NCBI GenBank assembly: GCA_910579075.1
Contig: CAJTSV010000027.1
Location: 31,001 to 37,518 of the forward strand
Source: an uncultured Eubacterium sp.
GTDB taxonomy: Bacteria; Bacillota; Clostridia; Lachnospirales; Lachnospiraceae
Direction of reading: 5' to 3'
Length of the DNA: 6,518 bases
Positions 1 through 6,241 of the stretch are shown in pieces. Numbering within the stretch: position 1 is the first letter of the stretch; each line of letters begins with the position of its first letter. The translations under genes were made by a program, and so were the position numbers. The notes beneath the pieces were generated by a model. The model saw nothing but the letters and a program-made list of their open reading frames with translations. It made no database searches and was not told the DNA's origin.

Positions 1-162
1 AACAATATTTTTTATTTTGAAGATATCAGGGATATTCCGTTTCATAAAATTACCAGGAAGACTGATTATAATATCAGGAAATATGAACAGATTTTTTCAG
101 TACGTTCTTTTGTGAATTGTATTGATATGCATTTAGAATCATTCAAAAAGAAAGGGAAATAG
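1..162 (+). CDS. C-terminal fragment of an unrecognised protein, 5' end outside the window
   Basis: Frame 1 is open from the first base and ends at TAG 160-162, giving 53 residues that begin NNIFYFEDIRDIPFHKI and end in a lysine-rich tail (LESFKKKGK). The piece is hydrophilic, basic and aromatic, with no membrane segment. I do not recognise the family. It stops 9 nt before the polymerase start, so it is probably the preceding member of the same polysaccharide operon, where glycosyltransferases and pyruvyl- or acyltransferases are common. That is position-based guesswork. The AT-rich composition matches the next gene. An open frame running off the edge with such tight spacing makes a real gene end more likely than chance, but only the tail is visible. 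Confidence 0.6.
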   Translation, partial: NNIFYFEDIRDIPFHKITRKTDYNIRKYEQIFSVRSFVNCIDMHLESFKKKGK

Positions 163-171
163 GTACATTTT

Positions 172-1506
172 ATGGCTGATTCAGGCTATGGCTGTTCTCG
201 CAGAAAGATAGAAATAAAAATAAAATCTGCTGTTAAAACGATGCTTCTTTTTGGATATCTGTTTAATTTCCGTCCTTATTTTTTGCCAGGATGGGGGCAG
301 AGTAAATTGATTTCTTTTTTTGCTGTGATGATGCTTGCAGTTCTTGGTAATCCTGTTATCAAGATAACAAAGACATTCACAGTCATCAAGATAAAAAAAC
401 TGATTTTTTATCAGGCAGTTCTGGTTGCATATTCATTTTTTATTATTTTAAGAATTGGGCTGGGAACGGGAGATTCTTTTCTTACATATATAGTTCGATT
501 TTGCGTATTTGGAATCGGTGGTGCATTTATATTTTTTCTCTGCTTTCAGGATTTAAATGAATTCATGAAGTGCTTGCGGGGAGCTGTTTTTTTACAGGCA
601 GTGATGATTGTTTTATTTATTTTATTTCCGGCTTTTCAGCTGAAAATAGACGAATTGTTTGTAACAGTGGCAAATACGGAAAATGCGGCATTAAGGGCGA
701 GAGGATATATTACAGGAATCGGGTGTACGGCATCTGCAGGGTTTTTAAAGATGGCACCTGGCATAGCTGCCGGCATCTATCTGGTTTTTACAGACTGCCA
801 TTTTATCAAAAATATCAGTATGCTGTTTTTTCTTTTTATAACAGGTACCTTGCTGGCGAGAACGGGATTTGTATTTGCAGTTTTTGGACTCTTAATTTTA
901 TTATATGGCGCTGGCAGAAACAGAATGTTATTAAAAAAGACAATGCTTAGTGTGGCTGCTGCTTTGGCACTGCTTGCCGTGATATGCAGTATATTTGATT
1001 TGTCCAGTCTGTTTGGCCGTGTGTTTTCCAGATTAGAGCGTCTTTTGACAGAGGGATTTAATGACCCGTTTTTTTCCAGTTATCAGCGTGGGTCAAGTGC
1101 TGTTATACCTGAACTGTCATGGGATACTATCATGGGAATCGGGGTAGTAAGTGGCTGTTCTGGCAATGGGATAAGGATTGAAGGTGTAGACGGGGGATAT
1201 TTGCGGCTGTATGCGGCTATTGGACTTCCGTTAATGATAGTTACATATGCTGTATTATTATGGATGCTGTTTTTATCAGTTTGGAAAATAAAAGATAAAA
1301 AATTTCAATGTGTTATGATTTTTATGCTGTTTTATATGGTTCTTGGAGAAATGAAAGAGTTTTTAATCTATACCGGATTTGCCATCGGGATATTTTATGC
1401 AATGCTGATGATGCACGAAAGTGAAAAAGCAGAAAATACTGGAGCTGGCTGTCTGGCGATGCAGGGGGAACTCAAAGAAGAAGGATTAATTATTCATTAT
1501 GATTAA
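172..1506 (+). CDS. O-antigen/capsule polymerase- or ligase-like membrane protein (Wzy type)
   Basis: This 444-residue protein is almost entirely hydrophobic. I see about 10-12 membrane segments, near residues 44-64, 78-97, 105-124, 136-156, 192-208, 213-246 (two), 258-275, 347-371, 378-392 and 398-415. The longest soluble loop, about 276-346, includes the stretch DGGYLRLYAAIGLPL at its end, a layout typical of Wzy polymerases and WaaL/O-antigen ligase relatives. In that family the protein joins lipid-linked repeat units on the outer face of the membrane. Sequence conservation is low, so the call rests on topology, loop position and neighbours (flippase directly downstream). The ATG at 172 is preceded by a weak purine stretch (GGGAAATAGG, ending 8 nt upstream); the next ATG, at 241, has no Shine-Dalgarno site. 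The stop overlaps the flippase start by 8 nt. G+C is very low: bases 781-840 have 16 G/C of 60. Confidence 0.8.
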   Translation: MADSGYGCSRRKIEIKIKSAVKTMLLFGYLFNFRPYFLPGWGQSKLISFFAVMMLAVLGNPVIKITKTFTVIKIKKLIFYQAVLVAYSFFIILRIGLGTGDSFLTYIVRFCVFGIGGAFIFFLCFQDLNEFMKCLRGAVFLQAVMIVLFILFPAFQLKIDELFVTVANTENAALRARGYITGIGCTASAGFLKMAPGIAAGIYLVFTDCHFIKNISMLFFLFITGTLLARTGFVFAVFGLLILLYGAGRNRMLLKKTMLSVAAALALLAVICSIFDLSSLFGRVFSRLERLLTEGFNDPFFSSYQRGSSAVIPELSWDTIMGIGVVSGCSGNGIRIEGVDGGYLRLYAAIGLPLMIVTYAVLLWMLFLSVWKIKDKKFQCVMIFMLFYMVLGEMKEFLIYTGFAIGIFYAMLMMHESEKAENTGAGCLAMQGELKEEGLIIHYD

Positions 1507-2971
1507 CCAGAACATGAATCGAAAAATAATATTACATTCGTTTGCGTGGAAAATGCTGGAACGGGCGGTGACGTTAGGAAGCGGCCTGGCTGTACAGATT
1601 ATTCTTGCAAGAATTTTAATGCCGCAGGATTTCGGGAGCCTTGCAATCCTTGTGGCGGTTATCAATTATGCGTCGGTATTTGTTCAGGGAGGACTGTCCG
1701 CAGCAGTCGTACAGAAAAAAGAACTGGATAAAACAGATATTTCTACCCTGATGATTTTATCGCAGGGGATTGCACTTATTTTCTATATTCTGTTATACAT
1801 GCTTGCTCCGGTCATAAGCCGCTATTATGAACTTCCAATACTTGTTTCGGCATTGCGGGTTATGTCTCTGATGCTGTTTCTGCAAGCTTATAATGCGGTT
1901 CAGACAGCTTTGTATATCAGGGACATGCAGTTTCAGAAGATTTTTTTGCGAAGCGTTATAGCAGGTCCTGTGTCTGGTGCAATCGGAATCCTGCTCGCAT
2001 GGCGCGGGTTTGGGCTGTGGTCGCTTGTGATATATCAGCTGTGCAATACGGGATTGCTTGTCATGATGATGTGGATAGATTTGAAATACAGGCCTGGATT
2101 TGCTTTTTCATGGAAGAAGGCGAAAGCCATTTATTCCTTCAGCGGAAAGATATTATGTTCAAATCTGGTTTCCGGGCTCGGAGATACCATACGGACGATG
2201 GCAATCGGCAAAACATATACATCTGCACAGCTTGCTTATTATGATAAAGCATACACCTATTCGCTGTATTCGGTTCAGATTATCAATGCTTCGGCGGGCG
2301 GGGTGCTTCTCCCTGTCTTTTCAGCAAAACAGGAAGCACAATCTGCGATAAAAGCAATGGCCAGGCGTTCTGTGAGCCTGCTTGCTTATTTTGTGTTTCC
2401 GGTACTGGCTGGCATTGCAGCATCAGCGGAATCTCTGGTGAAGGTTCTGCTGACGGAAAAATGGCTTCCCTGTGTGCCGTATCTGATGATTTTCTGTGTG
2501 CTGCGGGCGTTCGGGACGGCTGTCATTACAGATAAACAGGTATATACAGCGCTTGGAAGAAGCGATATCCTGCTGTATTTTGAAATCGGTTCACTGGCGC
2601 TGAATCTTATGTTTTTATGTTTTTCCATTCGCATCGGGCTGATGGCGGCAGCTGCAGGAGCAGTTTTTGCGGAGTTTTTTGCCAGCCTGATACTCGTTTT
2701 TGTGAGCAGCAGGCTGTATGGTTATTCGATAAGAGAACGGTTTGAGGATCTGATTCATCCGCTGGCTGGCTCTGCTGTTTTGTTTGCAGCAGTATACGCA
2801 GCAGGCAGCCTTCCTGTGCAGGAATGGATAAAGCTTGGCTTGCAGGGCTGCATAGGAGTGACGGTATATGCTGTATGTTCCATTGCTGGAAAAGATAAAA
2901 ATTTTACCTATGTATGTGCTGTTTTGAAGAAGAAAAATTTACATAAACAACAGGAGGCATTTTATGATTAA
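1499..2971 (+). CDS. Lipopolysaccharide/oligosaccharide flippase, MOP superfamily (Wzx/WzxC-like)
   Basis: The protein has 490 residues, a normal length for the family. It opens with the typical amphipathic start and first helix, then LARILMPQDFG (37-47) and the stretch FVQGGLSAAVVQKKE (61-75), both characteristic of polysaccharide exporters of the WzxC/polysaccharide-synthesis type. ALYIRDMQFQK (137-147) and AYYDKAYTYS (246-255) are two further segments that resemble the conserved cytoplasmic elements of this group. About 12-14 hydrophobic segments are spread over the whole length. Such proteins flip undecaprenyl-linked repeat units to the outer leaflet. The ATG at 1499 has AAGGA at 1481-1485, a rather long 13-nt spacing; M6 (1514) lies even farther from it. 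Translation probably couples to the polymerase through the 8-nt overlap. The gene also overlaps the next one by 8 nt. A more distant MATE transporter is unlikely given the context. Confidence 0.92.
   Translation: MINQNMNRKIILHSFAWKMLERAVTLGSGLAVQIILARILMPQDFGSLAILVAVINYASVFVQGGLSAAVVQKKELDKTDISTLMILSQGIALIFYILLYMLAPVISRYYELPILVSALRVMSLMLFLQAYNAVQTALYIRDMQFQKIFLRSVIAGPVSGAIGILLAWRGFGLWSLVIYQLCNTGLLVMMMWIDLKYRPGFAFSWKKAKAIYSFSGKILCSNLVSGLGDTIRTMAIGKTYTSAQLAYYDKAYTYSLYSVQIINASAGGVLLPVFSAKQEAQSAIKAMARRSVSLLAYFVFPVLAGIAASAESLVKVLLTEKWLPCVPYLMIFCVLRAFGTAVITDKQVYTALGRSDILLYFEIGSLALNLMFLCFSIRIGLMAAAAGAVFAEFFASLILVFVSSRLYGYSIRERFEDLIHPLAGSAVLFAAVYAAGSLPVQEWIKLGLQGCIGVTVYAVCSIAGKDKNFTYVCAVLKKKNLHKQQEAFYD
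2952..2957 (+). promoter_or_regulatory. Shine-Dalgarno site of the aminotransferase gene
   Basis: AGGAGG is a perfect anti-16S match placed 6 nt before the ATG at 2964 and inside the end of the flippase gene. It fixes the start of the aminotransferase and is the strongest ribosome binding site within the operon part of the window. Confidence 0.85.
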
Positions 2972-4094
2972 TGTTTACCAGCCTTCACTGGGCAGAGAGG
3001 AACTGGAACGAATCGGGGAAGTATTTGATTCAAACTGGGTAGGAAAGGGACAGCTTGTAGATGATTTTGAGGAACGGTTTGCAAATCATATCGGAGCTGA
3101 AAAAGAGCAGGTATTGAGCACAAACTGCTGTACAGAAGGATTATTTTCTTCCATGCATCTTTTGGATATCCGGCCGCAGGATGAAGTCATTGTACCGGCA
3201 GTCAGTTTTGTCGGTGCGGCAAATGCAGTATGTGCGAATGGTTCCAGGCTGGTACTTTGTGATACAGACCCAAGGACACTGAATGTACGGGCACAGGATA
3301 TTGAAAAGGTAATTACGCCAGATTCCAAAGCAGTGCTCCTGCTGCATTACGGCGGAATTCCATGTGAAATGGATGAGATTATGAATCTGGCAGAAGAACA
3401 TCATTTGAAAGTCATCGAGGACTGTGCTGCAGGGGTATGTTCTTCTTATAAAGGACAGGCACTGGGGACGATTGGCGATATGGGCATGTGGTCGTTTGAC
3501 GCTATGAAGATTCTGGTCTGCGGAGATGGAGCCATGCTTCATTTTAGGAATCCTGAGATTCGAAAAAAGGCCGAAAAATGGCTTTATTTCGGCCTGGAAA
3601 CAAAAAGCGGCTATGAGAACAGTGTTGCCCAGAAATGGTGGGAATTTGATATTTCGTCTTTTGGACACAGGGCCGTTATGAATAATGTCAATGCTGCCAT
3701 GGGCCTGGAGCAGCTGAAAAAACTGCCGGCATTTATGGAAAAAAGAAAGGCGGTGCATGCGTTTTATGACAGGGAGCTGGAAAAGCATGCATGGATTGAC
3801 AGGCCGCTGCCGCTTCCAAAGGACTGGACTTCATCTTATTACTTTTACCATATTCAGGTGAAAAATGGAAAAAGGGATGCACTGGCAGCATACCTGAAAC
3901 AGAACGGAATTTATACGACTTACCGGTACTTTCCGATTCACAGGGTTCCGGGATATGGGCTGTGCGGAGATTTTCCAAATGCGGATTATGCGGCTGACCA
4001 CACGCTGTGCCTTCCGATTCACCAGAGCCTGACAGAGGAGGAATGTGCATATATTACAGAGAAAATCGGGGAGTTTGAAAAACAATGCTGTTAG
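2964..4094 (+). CDS. DegT/DnrJ/EryC1/StrS family PLP-dependent sugar aminotransferase
   Basis: This is a 376-residue, soluble, full-length member of the nucleotide-sugar aminotransferase family (fold type I PLP enzymes). It begins VYQPSLGREELERI and NWVGKGQLVDDFEERF, the usual N-terminal substrate arm. TNCCTEGL (53-60) sits where the family has its SGTAAL cofactor-phosphate loop. DEVIVPAVSFVGAANAV (73-89), HYGGIPCEMDEI (128-139) and IEDCAAG (151-157) follow in the expected order; D153 should contact the pyridine nitrogen. K182 in SFDAMKILVCGDGAM is the expected Schiff-base lysine. The C-terminal part has YRYFPIHRVPGY (320-331) and LCLPIHQSLTEEE (348-360), typical of the family. The likely reaction is transfer of an amino group from glutamate to a keto-sugar nucleotide, giving an amino sugar for the polysaccharide. 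Which sugar and ring position cannot be told here; no dehydratase is in view. The gene overlaps both neighbours (8 and 10 nt). Confidence 0.93.
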   Translation: MINVYQPSLGREELERIGEVFDSNWVGKGQLVDDFEERFANHIGAEKEQVLSTNCCTEGLFSSMHLLDIRPQDEVIVPAVSFVGAANAVCANGSRLVLCDTDPRTLNVRAQDIEKVITPDSKAVLLLHYGGIPCEMDEIMNLAEEHHLKVIEDCAAGVCSSYKGQALGTIGDMGMWSFDAMKILVCGDGAMLHFRNPEIRKKAEKWLYFGLETKSGYENSVAQKWWEFDISSFGHRAVMNNVNAAMGLEQLKKLPAFMEKRKAVHAFYDRELEKHAWIDRPLPLPKDWTSSYYFYHIQVKNGKRDALAAYLKQNGIYTTYRYFPIHRVPGYGLCGDFPNADYAADHTLCLPIHQSLTEEECAYITEKIGEFEKQCC

Positions 4095-4766
4095 AATTTA
4101 TAAAAAAAATACCATTTGCCAGAAAGTGCTACCGGAGTGTCAGGCAGTTTTCACCAAACCGGATTTTGTTCCGGTACAATCTGAAAAAAGTGGAAGAATT
4201 TGATAAGGAGCATGGAACCAGTTTTGGCGGGCGCATGTATTGGGATGAGACAGGAACCTTGAAGGAGCGCGCCAATGATTATTCTCCAAGTCCCGAAAAA
4301 TATCTAATAAAAGCTTTGAAAAAGCTTTCCGTGACAGGACAGGATGCAGCCGCAGATATGGGATGCGGGAAAGGCTATGCCATGTATCTGATGTCAGGAT
4401 TCCCTTTTCGCAGAGTGGGGGGGGGTTGAACTTTCAAGGATGTTATGCCTTGCGGCAGAGGAAAACCTGAAAAAAGTGATGCCATCCAGCCTGGACTATC
4501 AGATTGACTGCTGTGATGCAGGTTCGTGGAATGGATATGATGCATATAATATTTTTTATATTTATAATTCCTTTCCGAAAACGGTGATTCATGAGGTAAA
4601 CGAAAAATTATGTGAAAGCGTGAAAAAAAGACACCGGAAAGTCATTGTTTTGTATCTGTTTCCAGAGTTTCCGGAAGAATTCGCGAAAGACAGCCGGTGG
4701 CGGTTATTAAAAAAGGGATTCTGGTTTGAACTCAGGCATGGCATGCATATTTATGAAAGCATTTAA
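4085..4766 (+). pseudogene. Class I SAM-dependent methyltransferase, frame broken at a G9 tract (phase-OFF or frameshifted)
   Basis: Translation from ATG 4085 gives 114 residues ending at TGA 4427-4429. The reading continues without a stop in the +1 frame to TAA 4764-4766. Removing one G from 4417-4425 joins both parts into 226 residues, a normal size for a small methyltransferase. Domain order fits: a basic N-terminal segment, then DMGCGKG (91-97), the glycine-rich SAM loop with its acidic D91. Next is the shift point, where the restored frame reads RRVGGVELSRM; E115 falls where the acidic residue that binds the SAM ribose is expected. YIYNSFPKTVIHEV resembles the NPF-type segment of this group, followed by a VIVLYLFPEF strand. 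Its target is unknown; a sugar O- or N-methylation is plausible from context. The start overlaps the aminotransferase by 10 nt, with GGGGAG at 4068-4073 as a likely Shine-Dalgarno site. The 4440 ATG has no proper one, so two independent genes are unlikely. Confidence 0.85.
4417..4425 (+). repeat. Poly-G tract (nine G) at the frame break of the methyltransferase
   Basis: Nine consecutive G's form the longest G run in the window; other runs that I see reach five. The run starts at the third base of codon 111 (GTG). With nine G's the frame hits TGA two codons after the run starts to be read as glycine codons; with eight or five G's the frame stays open to 4766; with ten or seven it ends at TGA 4468-4470. 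A tract of this length is prone to slipped-strand mispairing, and also to assembly or base-calling error. Confidence 0.9.
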
Positions 4767-4790
4767 AAACAGTATTTTCAAGGCAGGCAT

Positions 4791-5804
4791 ATGATGAAAA
4801 AAATTATACTATTTATGGCTTATTTCGGGAAGCCGCCAGCATATTTTCCTATATGGATGAAGGCAGCTGCTTATAATGATACCATTGATTTCCTGCTTAT
4901 TACGGACTGCAGGGAAATAAAGGAAAAGACATCGGTACCAAATATCAGGGTCAGGCAGATGGACTTTGTCACATTTAAAGATAAGGTACAAAGCAGGTTT
5001 CCGTTTCAGATTAAGATGCATGATTATGGTCGGGTCAGTCAGTTCCGGCCAGCGTTTGGATATATTTTCCCCGAAGAAATCAAGGGATATGATTTGTGGG
5101 GATTTATTGAGTGCGACCTGATACCGGGAGATATCCGGGCATTTCTGACTGACGAGGTGCTGCAAAAGCATGAGAAATTTTTTAAACTGGGACATTTCCA
5201 GCTGTATCAGAATACAGACAGGCTCAATACACTGTTTATGGCAAAAACACCTTATGCCGTGAATTATAAGCTGGCATTCAGACGTAACATTCTGTTTTTT
5301 GAAGAAATCATCGGGATGTACAAAATTACAGTCCGGGAAAAAATCAGGCTTTATGATAAACGCGTGTTTTGCGATATCCGTCCTTCCCATTATTTTTTTG
5401 AACGTTCGAATTTCAGTTATACTGGTGAGAGTACGGAAAAATGCCTGTTTGTTTATGAGAACGGAAAACTGTATGAGTTTTGGTCTGACAGCCAGGGAAT
5501 ATTTCAGAAAAAAGAAGTATTGTATGTCCATTTGCAGAAAAGGGAAATGAAAGTCTGCACTTCTGACTGGAATCAGTATCTGATTGTTCCAAATAAATTT
5601 ACTGCTTATCAGGATGTTACCAGACAGTTATTTGAGGAAATAAATGAGAATGCGGCTGTCAGGGATAACAGGTATGGCAGGTTTTACCGGAAAATGTTCT
5701 GGAAAAATAAGAGAAAACGGCTGCGGAATCCAGACTGGTGGATTTTTCTGCTGATACGGATAAAAATAAAAATCCTTACGGTTTTTTTGAAAAATAAAGA
5801 GTGA
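4791..5804 (+). CDS. DUF6625-like protein, probable glycosyltransferase-related polysaccharide gene
   Basis: The 337-residue protein starts KKIILFMAYFGKPPAYFPIW and continues with AAYNDTIDFLLITD, matching my memory of the DUF6625 family found in capsule and teichoic/exopolysaccharide loci. SQFRPAFGYIF (83-93), GYDLWGFIECDLIPGDIRAF (99-118) and KFFKLGHFQLYQNT (129-142) follow, and LYVHLQKREM (244-253) is the typical C-terminal conserved element. ECD (107-109) stands where related proteins have a D-x-D-like metal and nucleotide-sugar motif, so a GT-A type sugar transferase is a reasonable inference, not a demonstrated activity. There is no signal peptide or membrane span; a basic tail (304-311, 322-334) may favour membrane association, as is common for glycosyltransferases. 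Two ATGs stand in tandem (4791 and 4794); AGG at 4781-4783 and 4785-4787 serve either. The gene is last in the operon, 24 nt after the methyltransferase stop and 17 nt before the terminator stem. Confidence 0.8.
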   Translation: MMKKIILFMAYFGKPPAYFPIWMKAAAYNDTIDFLLITDCREIKEKTSVPNIRVRQMDFVTFKDKVQSRFPFQIKMHDYGRVSQFRPAFGYIFPEEIKGYDLWGFIECDLIPGDIRAFLTDEVLQKHEKFFKLGHFQLYQNTDRLNTLFMAKTPYAVNYKLAFRRNILFFEEIIGMYKITVREKIRLYDKRVFCDIRPSHYFFERSNFSYTGESTEKCLFVYENGKLYEFWSDSQGIFQKKEVLYVHLQKREMKVCTSDWNQYLIVPNKFTAYQDVTRQLFEEINENAAVRDNRYGRFYRKMFWKNKRKRLRNPDWWIFLLIRIKIKILTVFLKNKE

Positions 5805-5821
5805 AGGTTCTGGCAGATAAG

Positions 5822-5863
5822 ATGCCCGGGCAGGAACGGTGAGTTCCTGTTTCGGGTATTTTT
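5822..5863 (+). terminator. Rho-independent terminator closing the polysaccharide operon
   Basis: CAGGAAC (5831-5837) pairs with GTTCCTG (5843-5849) around a GGTGA loop. After a small internal loop (GG against TTT), ATGCCCG (5822-5828) pairs with CGGGTAT (5853-5859), with one G-U pair. The right arm runs into five T's (5859-5863). A strong two-part stem directly followed by a T tract, 17 nt after the last stop codon, is a textbook intrinsic terminator for the + strand. There is no A-rich stretch on the left side to make it bidirectional. Confidence 0.88.
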
Positions 5864-6008
5864 ACGTGCTGCCGTGGCTGGATGAAACTATTGACAGGAA
5901 TAAAAAGTCTGTTTTTGAAGCAAATGTTACATGGATTTTTACCTGCTGCTGGCACGGAGTAAACAGCAGCACAAGCGCTTTTCATATGCCGGATTCGGGA
6001 ATCCATTC

Positions 6009-6037
6009 TTGCAGATTACACAAATCCATGTTAAGAT
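6009..6037 (+). promoter_or_regulatory. Weak sigma-70/sigma-A promoter candidate for the 6242 gene
   Basis: TTGCAG (6009-6014) and TAAGAT (6032-6037) are separated by exactly 17 nt. Matches to consensus are only 3 of 6 and 4 of 6. The placement, about 200 nt before the next gene and after the operon terminator, is sensible, but the boxes are weak enough to occur by chance. The 11-bp palindrome at 6125-6135 would lie in the transcribed leader. Confidence 0.3.
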
Positions 6038-6228
6038 AAAGACAGAAATAATCCGGAATTCAAAAGGACACATGGAAAAACGATGGACTCTCTGAAAATC
6101 CCATTAGAGCAGCATTTTATTTAAGCCAGTCTGGCAGCGTGTAGGAAAACAGGGTATTTTTATGGAAGGTACACTGGAAGATAACCAGAAAAACAGCCAT
6201 GGAAGCCAGCAGGGAGAATCAGGGAGCC

Positions 6229-6234
6229 GGGAGG
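6229..6234 (+). promoter_or_regulatory. Shine-Dalgarno site that sets the start at 6242
   Basis: GGGAGG stands 7 nt before ATG 6242. All three forward frames are open around here, and this site is the main reason to choose the frame starting at 6242 together with family resemblance farther along that frame. Confidence 0.75.
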
Positions 6235-6241
6235 AAAATCA

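Larger units (their letters stand above)
5864..6241. other. Non-coding gap between the operon terminator and the next gene
   Basis: I find no convincing gene on either strand in these 378 bases. Short open stretches lack a Shine-Dalgarno site or family resemblance. Contents: a perfect 8-bp inverted repeat, TGCTGCTG 5944-5951 with CAGCAGCA 5964-5971 around a 12-nt loop and without a T tract; a short GGATTCGGGAATCC hairpin near 5993; an 11-bp palindrome GCCAGTCTGGC at 6125-6135; and a promoter candidate. Purine-rich G+C-rich sequence begins around 6200. No tRNA, CRISPR repeat or insertion-sequence end is visible. Confidence 0.6.

Noticed and set aside
3141..3788. Minus-strand open frame of 215 codons
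   Set aside because: It is antisense to the well-supported aminotransferase, rich in Cys/His/Ile without family resemblance.
4440..4766. A separate small gene starting at ATG 4440
   Set aside because: Its upstream codons continue without a stop into the methyltransferase frame (GVELSRM), and the AAGG before the ATG leaves no spacing for a ribosome site. It is the second half of one gene.
4809..5531. Long minus-strand open frame (240 codons)
   Set aside because: It lies fully antisense to the DUF6625-like gene, has no Shine-Dalgarno site or recognisable domain, and is a compositional shadow.
5891..5919. Perfect TTGACA at 5891-5896 as a -35 box
   Set aside because: At 17-18 nt downstream only TTTGAA/TTGAAG is found, a poor -10 box, and it lies 350 nt before the next gene.
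5776..6006. Minus-strand 76-codon frame across the terminator
   Set aside because: It overlaps the terminator and the end of the upstream gene, and no ribosome site or family signature is visible.
5839..6039. 66-codon frame with GTG start
   Set aside because: It starts inside the terminator loop, lacks a Shine-Dalgarno site and resembles nothing I know.
6072..6095. Seven-residue open frame MEKRWTL preceded by AAAGGA
   Set aside because: The spacing to AAAGGA is very short (3 nt), there is no run of regulatory codons and no attenuator hairpin pair, so it is probably chance.
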